From Lunularia cruciata (Eukaryota; Streptophyta; Marchantiopsida; Lunulariales; Lunulariaceae): a DNA stretch of 64,000 nucleotides. Positions 1-10,180 of the stretch are shown in pieces (position 1 is the stretch's first letter; each line of letters starts with the position of its first letter). The position numbers and the translations under genes were made by a program. The notes beneath the pieces are model-generated. The model saw only the letters and a program-made list of their open reading frames with translations. It did no database searches and was not told the origin of the DNA. Location: assembly GCA_948567375.1 (NCBI GenBank), contig OX419756.1, positions 35,628,552 to 35,692,551 of the forward strand, written 5' to 3'.

Positions 1-784
1 GAGTGAGGAGTTAATTGAGGATTTAGTGGTCAGCCATTTTTAGAGATTTATGTCAGATTTTACGTCAGATTTACGTCAAATTTACGTCAAATTTTGTGAA
101 GGAGTTATGTCAGATTTTGGCAAGAAGAACTTGAATCCGACCTTGGTGATCCTCGTAGCTCAAGAAGTAGATAGGTACTCCAATTATATCAAATGCCAAA
201 TGGTGGTAAAGTCAATCTTGTGTTGATTTATGAGATGGAGGGTTGTTGTTGTTTATCATTCTTGTGATTGGACTCCCTCTATTCTTTATTTCATGTTTGT
301 GCACCATGTTTGTATGAGGTGCCTTGAATTTTGAGCGTTGGTGCTCTAGTGTGCTCTCAATAGTGAGGCTAGAGTGATGACCAAGCAGACTATCTTTGTT
401 TCTCTCTAGTGAGGCAGGAAGTGATGACCTACAGACCGTGAGAATACATGTTGTGATGGCAAGTTACAGGTCACCCTTGCCCCTAGTGTAATTGTCTCGG
501 TTAGAGTTACATTAGTGGACAATATTCCGTTAGTTTTAACACTTGGTGGTACTCGGTTGGTATTGGCACTTGGTGGTGCTTGGTTGGTGTTGGCACTTGG
601 TGGTGCTTAGTTGGTGTTGGCACTTGGTGATGTTGGCACTTGCTATTGTAGTTGTGGTTGCGGTTGCAATTGCGGTTAGTTTGTCAAGACAAAGTTCTTT
701 GGGGATTCCAAAGGAGATAGCCCTGCAGTATGTAGTGGGTTTACTTGGAGTGGCGCTTGATATCAGCTTGTATCTCAGGTCCCA
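1..784 (+). other. 5' leader of element A
   Basis: Untranslated leader that aligns with 19050-19627 of element E (shared stretch from about 165, around the 'tcaaatgccaaatggtgg' motif). It holds the 27-bp minisatellite. Near its end, about 700-785, a short reading conserved with E finishes in ALDISLYL just before the gag ATG at 785. No primer binding site is recognised, because the 5' LTR boundary lies left of the window. Confidence 0.6.
541..645 (+). repeat. 27-bp tandem repeat (minisatellite) in leader A
   Basis: Three consecutive 27-bp units (541-567, 568-594, 595-621), each beginning ACTTGGTGRTRCT or similar and ending TTGGC, followed by a partial unit. Read in one frame they give a 9-residue Trp-rich repeat (core LGWCWHLVV). 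The matching place in E near 19440-19480 has only a vestige of the array. Confidence 0.8.
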
Positions 785-1356
785 ATGAGGGAGGAGATTG
801 ACTCTGAGTTGGAGTTCAACACAAGAGTTGATCTAGTTGAGAGTGCACTTGTCGTGTCTGCACCGTTGTTGTGGGACATGGATGAGATTTAAGGGGCCTC
901 CAAAAGCCATAGGCATTACTTTGGTACAGTGGGTACCATTGAGTTGGATGACTTCATCTAGGAGTTTGATAGTTGGTATGATCTACAGTAGATGCGGAAC
1001 CCAACTTTGTTCACACCTTTCATAGCATGGAAGGGGTTGTTTCAGCATTTGGAGGGTCTACCAATGGATGACTACCATGAGTTCAGGAGAGTTCATTTGG
1101 AGGAGATTGAGTTATGGAGATAGTATTGGTCTCCAAACTATATCTCTATAACTTCAAGCTTGGATGCTAGGAGTAGATTGGATGTACCCACAAGTTCTAG
1201 CTCAAGTAGTGTTGGTGGGGCTAGTGGAGGTGCACTAGCTAGAGATAGTGTTACCACAAGTGGAGGTCCTACTACAAGAGGTGGTGAGGTACCGGGGTTT
1301 AACTCCATGGTGAAAATCTTCCAATGTTTGAGGTAGAATTACCAAGGAGTGCGGAC
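785..1356 (+). pseudogene. gag N-terminal part, element A
   Basis: Capsid-type gag region. The ATG at 785 matches the ATG at 19628 in sister E, and the two proteins align from the first residue (ELEF..VDLVESAL, later LFTPF, KGLFQHLEG, DDYHEFRR.HLEEIEL). A Ser/Thr/Gly-rich tail follows, ending NYQGVRT. Several stops interrupt it, mostly at places where a Gln or Trp codon changed by one transition. The reading is cut at 1356 by the inserted B-family LTR. Compared with E, several hundred bases between here and the zinc knuckle are missing. The gag identity rests on position and on the downstream knuckle. Confidence 0.75.
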
Positions 1357-1748
1357 TATAACACCCATTTGTGCATGTGTGTGGTATTGTGATATTTAGC
1401 TTGGTATTACAAGTACTTGAGAGATATTGTTTATATAGAGATAAAAGATGGTTCTACATTAGTCATGATTAGCTAAAGTTAGTCATAGCTAAGATAGAAG
1501 GGACCTTACTTTAGAGGAAGTGGAAAAGATGAGCACTACTATTTTGGATTCTAATGTGTTGACTTGGTATTATTCCTAGGTGTTTGGCTTTGCGAAAAGA
1601 GTTGAGAACTCTGGGGCCCGCAAGCCTTTTTGTTTTGGATTCTTCTATAGTCCAAGGGTAGCCTATGTGAAAAAATCCTTGACTAAGTGGTTGGGTCAAG
1701 ATAAGATCACATGCTAGTGGAATATGCCCATGTGAATGGATATTCCTT
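1357..1748 (+). mobile_element. Truncated B-family LTR (first 392 bp)
   Basis: Begins TATAACACCCATTTGTGCAT and follows the B LTR (compare 31129 onward) for 392 positions to TATTCCTT at 1748, where the full 691-bp LTR would continue TCTACTTTTTGAC. The last 299 bp are absent and element A resumes directly at its zinc-knuckle region. The insertion was therefore followed by a deletion that removed both LTR sequence and the gag sequence seen in E at about 20180-20583 and 63040-63195. Confidence 0.9.
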
Positions 1749-2371
1749 GATGAATGGATGCATCACAACCAGCACAAAGGCAATGTGAGCATTGCCACAG
1801 ATTTGGTCACACTAGTGACTGGTGCTTTGACCTACACCCGGAGTTACGGAGTGGTAGGGCTGCTATGGTAGGTAGTAGAGGAGCTCTAGTTCATGGAGAA
1901 CGAGGTAGTAGAGGTGGTGGTAGAGGATCTACACCTAGTAGGGGTGTAGTACCTGCCCTTACTTTGGATATAGCTATGGCTACTTGGATTGAGCAGTTGG
2001 AGCAGAGATTGGCTAGTATGGCTATTGCTCAGAGGAGATCAGATTTGGGTGTTGAGGCTTCTACCTCATTTGTTGGTGATAGAGATGCTTTGGACTTCAT
2101 GTGCAGAGCAACATAGGTGGATGCATCTGTAGCAATGACTAGGAGTGCAATATGTGCTCCAAAGCCTAGAGGAGCATCAATGGAGTTGGACCCATAGAGA
2201 GGAGAGGTTGGGAGACAGGTCAGACTCCCCTAGTCTTTCATGCTATTTGAGGCATTGCAGACGACATCCATGGTTCCTAGACGTCCCAATGGAGGTGTGG
2301 TAGGTGTTAAGGGAATACATGATAGACTACTTGCTAGTCAGCCACCTGCTACTACATAGATTGAGTCTAGC
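1749..2371 (+). pseudogene. gag C-terminal part with zinc knuckle, element A
   Basis: A 120-residue open stretch (1754-2116) carries a nucleocapsid knuckle CEHCHRFGHTSDWC (CX2CX4HX4C, about 1784-1825). It is followed by a Gly/Arg-rich segment (RGGGRG) of the type that binds nucleic acid and a Gln/Leu-rich helix (WIEQLEQRLASM). The matching region in E is 63196-63540. E also has an upstream knuckle (63105-63143) that is missing here because of the deletion at the LTR junction. Confidence 0.85.
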
Positions 2372-3020
2372 ATGATGTTGGAGGCGGCTCAGCTGATTAT
2401 GTGGTGCTCTTTGTTTTTAGCCAATGACATGTTTACATTGGAAGTTGACCCAACCCAGTATTCCGGTTGGTTGCCATGCTTTATGAGAGTAGGGATGATG
2501 CGGTTCCAACTACTAGAGCAGAGGTGGTTGATAGTGGAGTTGACTTGGTTGAGGAGCATGAGATCCGTTCAGTGACCAGTGGTTTATGGCAGGCAGCAAC
2601 GGCTAGGTTGGAGGAGTTGCCAACTAGACCGGCCTTTAAGAGAGCATGTTTCACACCTAGTGTTGTCCTATTGGATAACCAAAGGGGGATTTTCCATTTG
2701 GTGGGACCTTCTGGGAAGGTCTATACACCACAAAGAGTCTTGTTAGACTCTGATGCGCAACCCCTTATGTTGGGAAAGGCTGCAATAGTCGGTCTAGAGT
2801 TACGGAAGACCGATGCGGAGAGGTGCCCATTTCAGATCTAGACATCTCTAGGTGGTGGTTTGACACATTACATTACATGTGGGGAGCTTGTTGTCCAGGT
2901 TCAGCTTGGTCATCCGATTAATAGCTTGGTGGTGAGAGCTCAGGCTATTGCAACAATAGTTGAGTCATATGATGTGCTAGCTGGAGGAGGAGTAGTGTTA
3001 TACCCCATTGGGAGGAGATA
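2372..3020 (+). pseudogene. Retroviral-type aspartic protease, element A
   Basis: After a conserved upstream segment (EAAQLIMWCSLFLANDMF, shared with E at about 63800) there is a frameshift near 2460. An open reading at 2467-2841 then contains VLLDSDAQPLMLG, the active-site region at 2746-2757 (D-S-D-A where the family has D-S/T-G-A). ESYDVLAGGGVVLYPIG near 2965-3015 resembles the second conserved protease segment. The Gly-to-Asp change in the active site (a G-to-A transition) and the frame breaks make this copy inactive. Confidence 0.8.
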
Positions 3021-3131
3021 GCCTCCTATAGACCAAGTTGAAAATCTGGTGAGGGACGGGTATGTTGCTTACAAGTACCTTTTAGTAGTGGCAATCTTAC
3101 CGCACTATAGTTCAAGACCATGGCAACATCA

Positions 3132-4425
3132 GTTTTAGCTTTCAATGGTGCGATTACTTGGCCTGGTGAATTGTTGGAGAGGAACGCCCATGTAGAGGAT
3201 ACTCCAGTACCATAGGAGATCACTTGGATTTGGAGTACAAGTGGGATTGTTCCATCTATCTTGGATATTCCATTATGGAGTTCAGAGGAGACGTTACAAT
3301 AGCATGCAGATTAGTTGGTGCAACAGGCTTGGAGTGGAGCATTTGTACCATCGGTAGATGAGTGTGAGGATGAGCCTCTAGAGTTGATTACTTTGACACC
3401 TTTGGATACCACACTCATTGCTTGGCAGTATCCAATAGAGGGGATATGTCTATTGGAGTTGTTTGGTGGGATTAGCATTAGACTAGTTGCGGTATTATAG
3501 GTGGGTATATGAGTACAAAGGTACTTGTATGTAGAGAGAGATGAGACTGCTAGGCGAGTCTCTCCACATCATGTGGCACACTTGGCCTATCAATATCCGG
3601 AGTTATTACCGATGTCAACAGTCAGAGGTTACAAAAAGGCCCTACTAGCAGACATTTCTTTACTAGGGGTGCATGATTTGGAGAGACATGGGTCTATTCA
3701 CTTGGTGATTTTGGGATGGCCATGTTAGGAACATACACGTGCGGGTCAAGGTTTGGGTCTCCAAGGTCCTTGTTCTGGTGTGTTTTGGGAGATATTACAG
3801 ATACTATGACATCTCTAGGTTTATCAGTCTGTTTCTCTATCTTACCTTTTGAAGAACGTTCCTTTGATAGCTGATTCTTGCACCAGAGTAGAGGCGAGTA
3901 CATATCAGGTCCATTCTTGGATGGGACCTGCTGTATTGTTAGATGCAGCTAGAGTGGGATCATGGGCTCATAGTCTTCACCTTTGGTGGACAAACCTCTT
4001 ACCTAGAGAGGTTTTACAATGTGCTTATGATGGGATTCAACGACTTGACCACATCCTTGTTGATGATATCTTGGATGTTGGACGTTAGTCTCAAATAGTG
4101 GTAGTGGCTGATAGATCACCTATGGCAGTGGTGAACCAAGTTGGATAACCTAGAGCCACATTTTCCACACTCATGAGTTTCCCATGCTCTCATGCTTTTT
4201 GAGAAGGAGGACCCAAACTTGTTTAGGACTCACAGTTACAGCAATTGGTGGAGCTCAACATTGATGAGATAGAGCAAGCAATAGGTATTTGCACCGGTAT
4301 TACCGCCATTCTAGCAGTGTAAGAGGAATCCATGAATCAAGTGTTAGGTCAGGCTATGGACCTAAACTATTTGACTTGGATTATGAGCCTTGGCTTGGCA
4401 GAGCAACATAGGATGCGCTTGATAG
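3132..4425 (+). pseudogene. C5-cytosine DNA methyltransferase domain inside pol, element A
   Basis: One reading frame runs through the whole segment. Cytosine-5 methyltransferase motifs occur in the standard order: motif I LLELFGGISI (FGG at 3462-3470, cofactor binding); motif II YLYVERDE (about 3525); motif IV LVILGWPC with the Pro-Cys pair at 3720-3725, Cys being the catalytic nucleophile; a motif V-like stretch ending VFWEIL; motif VI KNVP at 3852-3863, where the family has ENV; a motif VIII-like RVGSWAHSLHLWWTN (about 3950-3995); and a final helix LGQAMDLNYLTWIM (about 4350). The order and the VFWE and ENV spacing look most like the DNMT3/DRM branch. About ten in-frame stops (3498, 3510, 3726, 3807, 3816, 4086 and others) each sit one transition from a Gln, Arg or Trp codon, and I see no frameshift. 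The predicted role is methylating cytosines in host or element DNA. This copy is dead. Confidence 0.88.
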
Positions 4426-4811
4426 GTATCACCACTTAGACACTTGTGAGCCTTGTGCCTATCAGGATGATTTAGGCACATGTTGGGGGCGATGGACCAA
4501 GTGGACATGTTATTATGGGGACATAGCCAGTAGCTACTAGGGAGGATGGTCTACTTGGAGTCCATCCAGGTGAGCGTGTGCTACTTGGATTACACTCTTA
4601 GTCCACTTGGGGATGCAACTAGAGGACGTGTGGAGCTTGCAGCCAAAGTGGAGCAAGTTTTTCACACAGAGGTTGGGACCTCTAGTGGTTGGGGGCATGA
4701 CACTATTGCTCCCCAAGGGCCCAATGTAGCAGCCAGTCAGTACGTCTTCCATTCCTATGATAGTTACAGAGGATACTTAGGAGCCAAATCTTGGACCCAA
4801 GCTTAATGGAG
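4426..4811 (+). other. Linker between methyltransferase and reverse transcriptase
   Basis: Probably the decayed linker of the polyprotein. Open stretches exist in two frames, including 4546-4806, but none matches a domain I recognise. The downstream RT returns to the methyltransferase frame, so a compensating pair of frameshifts, or a spurious open frame, lies here. Confidence 0.4.
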
Positions 4812-5830
4812 AGGAAAGACTAAGGGTTTGGAGGTTCATGAGGAGCCACACAAATTGTTTTGCCTTTAGTATGAAGGATTTGGGTGCTTTGAAGAGACCT
4901 GGAATTTGAGGTGACTAGCGATAAACAAGTTTTCCGACGTCCTTATCAATATAGTGATATGCCAAGGACATTGATTTAGAGCCGGAGTAGTAACCTTTTT
5001 GAGGTTAGTTTGGTGGAGATTTCACATGGAGAGTATGCACCAGCAACAATGATGCCAGCCAAGAAGGATATGCATGGCAACTACACAGATAGGTGGATGT
5101 ATGGAGATTACCATCCTATCAACCGACAGACCAAGGTTGATTGGTATCCCATGCCTACACCAGAGAAGATTTTTGATGCGATTGAGCATGCAAAGGTCTT
5201 CAATACTTTGGATCTTTGAGTGGGATATCATCAGTTACCAATCAGGAAGGAGGATAAGTCCAAGATAGCATTTTGGGTTATTGATCCTCACGGCAAGGAT
5301 GTGTTATATCAGTGGAGGTTCTTACCGTTTGGATTAAAGAATGCTCTTGCTGAGTTCCAAAGGGTCATGGATAGGATCCTAGTTGGATTAGATTTTGCTC
5401 ATGCTATATTGATGACATTTTGGTCTATGGCACTACTATGAGGAGCATGAGAGACAATTGTTGGAGGTGTTTGAGAGGTTGAGATCTCATGGCCTCAAAT
5501 TACATCTTGGGAAGTTTAGGTTCTTCCATGAGCAGGTTGAGTATTTGGGTCACACTATCTACCATGGAGGACTTGATGTTCGGTAGACCAAGGTGGAGGC
5601 TATTGCACATATTCCTTGACCTATGGATGTGAGCAAAGTGCAAGCATTTCTTGGGTTGGCAAACTTCTAATTGCCGCTATGTTAGAGGATTTAGTGCCAT
5701 TGCCAAGGCCTTGATGAAGCTGACCAAACTTACACAAGAGTGGTGTTGGGGAGATGAGTAGGAGAGAGCTTTTGTAGAGCTCAAGAAGAGGTTGACATCT
5801 GCTCCAATTTTGAGGAGACAACTCAGAGGA
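4812..5830 (+). pseudogene. Reverse transcriptase, element A
   Basis: The N-terminal connection FAFSMKDLGALKRPGI lies near 4860. The fingers and palm follow: PAKKD, YGDYHPINRQT, TLDL then a TGA at 5217-5219, VGYHQLPI, and the FLPFGLKNA box near 5320. The catalytic YIDDILVYG is present near 5405-5430 but one frame off the preceding text, so a 1-nt deletion separates them. The thumb-side segment VEYLGHTIYHGGL and the connection AFLGLANF follow near 5540-5670. Several stops are TAG or TGA. It copies element RNA into DNA in intact relatives; it is inactive here. Confidence 0.9.
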
Positions 5831-5834
5831 TGAC

Positions 5835-6225
5835 CATTTCAGGTTCATACTGATTGGAGTACATTGGGGCTTGGAGCGGTGCTCACCAACATGATGATGA
5901 GGGGAAGGAGTTTGTGGTGGCCTATGCTAGTTGCTCCAACAATTCAGCGGAGGCAAAGTATAGTTCATATGAGGGAGAGTGCTTGGCAATAGTTTGGGCA
6001 ACACATTTCTGATGTTACCTATTTGGTAACCCTTTCACTCTCATCATTGATCATCAGCCGCTGAGGTGGTTGATGGAGTCCGACAAGCTATCAAGGAAGC
6101 TTGCACAATGGGCTCTGATTTTACAAGAGTATGATTTCACGATTGTTTACAGACCTAGAGTAGTGAATCGTGATGCAGATGAGTTGAGTAGAAACCCATG
6201 TCCTAGCCATTAGGATCAGACCAGA
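5835..6225 (+). pseudogene. RNase H, element A
   Basis: Typical Ty3/gypsy RNase H. HTDWSTLGLGAVL holds the first catalytic Asp (5850-5880). In a neighbouring frame are AYASCSNNSAEAKYS, YEGECLAIVWA, the LIIDHQPLRWL segment, and LQEYDFTIVYRP.VNRDADELSR with the last catalytic Asp (about 6130-6195). One frameshift near 5890-5930 and few stops. The enzyme removes the RNA strand during reverse transcription. About 300 bp after it (to 6530) hold no recognisable motif and form the tether to integrase. Confidence 0.85.
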
Positions 6226-6668
6226 GCATGTCGGCATGGTGAGATAAATGAGGAGATGGTGCCAGGTTGGCATGCATCTGCCTTTCTTGGTATATTATTT
6301 TAGGCTTTGGTGGTATCTCTCTCATCATATACAAGAGGATTTATTGAGGTCATAGATCCAAAGAATGAAGATATTGGTACAGTTCAGCGAGACATTCATG
6401 ATGATGTCTTAGTGATGAACTATCTTTGCACTGGTGTTGTGGGTAGCACAGTTGGGGCTAAGGAGAGAGACTGTGTTCTTCAGTGAGTCCGTCTGTTCAC
6501 ATTGGAGGGCTGACACCTTTTGTGTGTATGGGAGCATGGTAGAGTGCGAGTAGTACCACTTCCATCTCAGAGACCACAATTGGTCCGTCATGCTCATGAG
6601 GAGCTAGGACATTTTGGAGTAAAGCGTACATACAACTTACTCTAGAGTCATTATTGGTGGCATGGTGT

Positions 6669-8842
6669 CGTGTTGTGGTTTGCGTAGCCCGTAAAAAGTG
6701 ACTTATCATAGTTTATCTCCATGTTAGTGGAGTAGGTTGCATGCTAGATCCGACGGATGAGATGTTGCCATGTGAGCCATCTATGTACATGTATGTGATT
6801 GGCCATGTGGATTACAATCTTATCATGTTTGAGGGCTTTGATGAATAAAGATGAGGGCAAGTAGAGAGATAATTGTGTTTTAGTTTGGAGAGTCTCGAGG
6901 AGAGGAGGAAGTTGGGAGAGAGTTGTAGCAGAGAGCGAGTGTTAGAACATTGGAGGAAGCATTTGAGCATGAGATGTCCCATGCTCCCGATCTGCCACTC
7001 CCGAATCCTTTTCTCATCAGGCTTCAGATTTTACACTGTGACGACTTATGGGATTGGTTGGTAGTACGTTTCAGAGTGGTGTTTGTGGAGTCGGTGATGG
7101 GAAACCCAGATCCTATTGTCCTTCCGGTGCTTACTTATGAGAATGTTTGGGACTTGAAAATTTCTGTCCTTCTATAGTTGGGGAATGCCTAAAATTTGGC
7201 TCATAAACTTCAAGGTGGAGTTATGGGGTCCATTTGTCAAAAAGTAAAAAGAGTAAAGGACAAATGTGCAAGAACTTGGGTCTCAAGGGGGAAGTTTAGG
7301 GAGGGCATTTGAGGAATGGAGGACATGGTTGGAAAGAGGCGACAATAGGCTACAATTTTCAGACAGAAATCACTCGATTTTAGCTGAGTATGAGAGGGAT
7401 ATGATCAATTGAGTGAAGGGGGGTTGAATTGATACCCAAGAGCACAAAGTAGTCAATTGAGGGAGTTTCTTGAGACCTTTTTACTATCTATCAGTGGGAT
7501 TGGAGAGTAGACAATGCTCTTACAGTACTGAGTGCAATAAATTCATGTTTTGAGTCAATCTCAAATCAGATCCAATTGATTGAAGTTGAAGCTTATGGGA
7601 TGTAAGGTGTTGGAGAAGAGCTAATGATCAGGTTTGGAGTTTTGGTCACTCCCCAAGTTTCAGTTTGAATTTCCTCATGAAGATTTCCAGAGTTGTTGGT
7701 GGATAGGTTTAGCTCCTCTGTGTGAAAGTTTCATGTGAATTCTTCAAATAGAGAAATCAGGATCTTGGATCAAGTATACCTGGGTCTGTAGAGCTCACAA
7801 GTTAGCCCAGCTTAGGAATTGATCCACATCTAAAGACTGGAGTTGGATTAGGCTACAAAAATTTTCAGGAGGTTAGAAAAAAACATAACCAGCTATTGTG
7901 TAAATTTAGGGTGATTCTAGATCTGTGGAGAGTGAGATCTGATGCAAAACATCATGCTGAAAATACTGTCATAAGCTCGGTAGAGCAAATTTTCCTTTCA
8001 TCTTGATTGGATATCAAGTCTCATGTCCTGTGACTATGACTGAGAGTTTCAGGTTTCCAGAGTGTTTGTGAGGATCAAGGGTATTCCTGAATCAGAAATT
8101 TGGGGGAAATTTGCCAAGAACCAGGAGCAAACCCTAAAAAGAAGATTTCAAAATTAGGGTGAAGTCCAAGAAAAACCCCTGGCCAACTTTGAGAGATTTT
8201 CAGGAGAGTTTTAGTGATTTGATTGAAGTGTATTTTATATCATTGGAAAGCTTATTTTACACGCTCTCCATTGAATTCTAGATCACTTAAATTCAAGCTA
8301 TGGATAAATAGTTACTTGCATATGAGCTGCGCAGACTTTTCCCCATAAAAAAGACATAGAAAATCCCCACATGAAGTAGGAATTTTTTGAGATTTGAAGT
8401 ACAGGTTGGAATGAGCTTGATGACAAAGCACAAAGGCTCTGAAACTCTTTCCCGAAAAAAAGTACAGAGAGTTGTTGCCTTCTTCTTGTGATTGGATCCT
8501 CTCTGTACTTGTATGCCTATTTGTACGCCCAGTTGCCTTGGATTGGTGTGCGGGCGTTGCGCTCAGATTATTTCCTTCTAGGAGTGCTGTTTATTTCTCC
8601 TTGGTTATGTTGGAAGTGATGACCAGCAGACCAGGAGTGCGTGTTGTGATGATAGGTCAAGTTGCCCGATACTATCCTTCTTGATAACAAGAATATTAGT
8701 CCTGAGAAAGGAGGGTTCCGGCAATAAGGGTCACATGTGTGTTTTGTCAAGTCATTACGGTTTACCTCTAGCCTCTGATCTGTAGTCTCCACAGCTAGGC
8801 ACCCTGTGTGTTACCAGAGAGAGAAAAGGAAAGTACGACAAC
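6669..8842 (+). mobile_element. F1: 2.17-kb LTR-like insertion
   Basis: Interrupts the integrase zinc finger between the WWHG and QTKVQQF segments. It is flanked by GGTGT (6664-6668) and GGTAT (8843-8847), a 5-bp duplication with one mismatch. A second copy (F2) lies inverted at 25226-27444. The ends are CGTGTTGTGG and TACGACAAC, with only a short imperfect inverted repeat. No gag or pol is present, so it is probably a solo long LTR or a non-autonomous element. Its 3' part (about 8490-8680) resembles the A/E leader around 'agtgatgacc.gcagacc'. Confidence 0.8.
6950..7177 (+). CDS. Small ORF in F1 with the shared leader-domain core
   Basis: A 75-residue ORF. Its C-terminal half (FVESVMGNPDPIVLPVLTYE, then VWDLKISVLL) aligns without gaps in the core to leader ORFs of elements B, C and D in this window. 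The F2 copy is 26936-27139 on the minus strand. Differences between the F copies are mostly amino-acid-changing, so these copies are not under constraint now. The function is unknown; the shared core suggests a retrotransposon leader or accessory peptide. Confidence 0.5.
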   Translation: MEEAFEHEMSHAPDLPLPNPFLIRLQILHCDDLWDWLVVRFRVVFVESVMGNPDPIVLPVLTYENVWDLKISVLL

Positions 8843-9670
8843 GGTATGCAGACCAAGGTACAACAATTTGTTGCCAGATGTGTGGTTTGTGACCAAGTTA
8901 GAGCATCATTCAATGCTCCTACACCACAGTTACACCCATTACCTATCATGGGATTGGATTACCATTGGAGTTTGGACTTTTCTGGACCTTTACTGCTGAT
9001 TGTGAGACATCATCAGTATGTCTTGGTGATGGTGGAGCACTTCTCCAAGTGGATTGAGTTGGTGTCACTTCCTGACAAGTCTAGTGAAGGAACAGCTAAC
9101 TCGTTCCAAGATCAAGTTCTTAGTCATTTGGTGCACAAGCTGAGGTTTTGACTGATCAGGGTATATAGTTCTTGGGGGAGATTCAGGTCTTGTGTGATAA
9201 GGCTTTGATTGATCACCATATTGCCTCCTGAGATCACTCTAAGGCAGATGGCTTAGCAGAGAGAGTGGTTAAGATAGTGAAGATAGGATTGCAAAAGGAT
9301 GGTTTGCAGAGATGCCACTTGGGTGATTAGGATCTCCAATTACCTTGGTTGGCCATGGGCTATTGGTTCAGCTGGAAAGCCTCCTTAGCATCATTCTCTC
9401 CATACTTTCTACTCTATGGACGAGATCCAGATTTACCTGTAGCCATTTGTTGAGATGCTACTGTAGTCTTGGACTTGGATGACCCAAATGTATGGATGAG
9501 CGCATGTTCTCAATGGGTAGAGATCTTTTGGACAGTGATGCCAATGGCCTTTAAGAACTTGGCAATTGCTCATCATAGAGATACTTTATGCTATGCTACC
9601 ATTCATGGAGGAGGTTATAGATCCTCTATTCGTCAATTTCATCTACAAGACTATGTATATCTACAGTAGA

Positions 9671-10165
9671 CAGCACCAATGACACTTGATGTTTTGACAA
9701 GCCGCACTATCTTGAGAGTGCATGAGGTTTTGCCATATGGATTCCTCATGTTAGAAGGACATGATGGTGTTGTTTGGAAGGATCATGTGTGCAATTGTGC
9801 ACCATGCCACCTCCCAAACATTGATGGTACTATGGACCCAAGCTTAGCACTTGTACGTGCAAGTTTGAGGTGTATGTTATGTGGCTCTTCTAGTGGAGCT
9901 ACTACTATGTTGGTGTGTGATAGATGTTTGAGAGGATGACATATGGTATGTATGACTCTCTCCCTTGTGATGGTTTCTTAGGGATAGTGGTTATGTCCTA
10001 GATGTACTTGACCTATAGTTAGTTCATTCTTTATATGGTATAGATTGCAGACATGCAACTAACAATGGGGCTCCATAGCACTCGGCCTCCTGATCTTTGC
10101 CCATCATAGGGTATACCATATACTTGGAGTAGATGGTTATTTGGAGTTAGAGGGACCTAACCGCC
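9671..10165 (+). pseudogene. C-terminal pol extension with PHD finger, element A
   Basis: The frame opening at 9679 runs on from the integrase tail (LRVHEVLPYGFLMLEG, HVCNCAPCHLP). It then carries a C4HC3 zinc finger at 9871-10005: CMLC, CDRC, HMVC and WLCPRC in PHD-like order, with the GW before His read as G-stop (TGA one transition from TGG). Two TAG stops lie where the family tolerates Gln, just before WLCPRC. All cysteines and the histidine remain in one frame. PHD fingers of this kind usually read histone H3 tails, so a targeting role like that of chromodomains in chromoviruses is inferred. The tail to about 10165 is unrecognised. Confidence 0.82.
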
Positions 10166-10180
10166 AATTAGGGGGGCGAT
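10166..10180 (+). promoter_or_regulatory. Polypurine tract of element A
   Basis: AATTAGGGGGGCGAT lies immediately before the 3' LTR start TGTGGCACTT at 10181. This is the expected place and composition for the plus-strand primer. Confidence 0.8.

Larger units (their letters stand above)
6530..9670 (+). pseudogene. Integrase, element A, split by the F1 insertion
   Basis: The zinc-binding HHCC domain begins at 6530-6668 (HAHEELGHFGVKRTY...HYWWHG) and resumes at 8848 after F1 with FVARCVVCDQVR (CxxC at about 8880-8890). The catalytic core follows: GLDYHWSLDFSGPL (first Asp), MVEHFSKWIELV, then decayed pieces through about 9400 (FSPYFLLYGRDPDLP-like text near 9395-9440). The C-terminal part, RQFHLQDYVYLQ near 9640, is the usual integrase tail. 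Several frames are needed to follow it. Confidence 0.85.

Noticed and set aside
6950-7177. F small ORF as an actively conserved protein
   Set aside because: The two F copies differ mainly by amino-acid-changing substitutions, so no current constraint is visible. It is kept only as a relic of a shared domain.
6669-8842. F considered as a DNA transposon
   Set aside because: Its terminal inverted similarity is only about five bases and there is no transposase. The 5-bp duplication and the leader-type ORF fit a retrotransposon LTR better.
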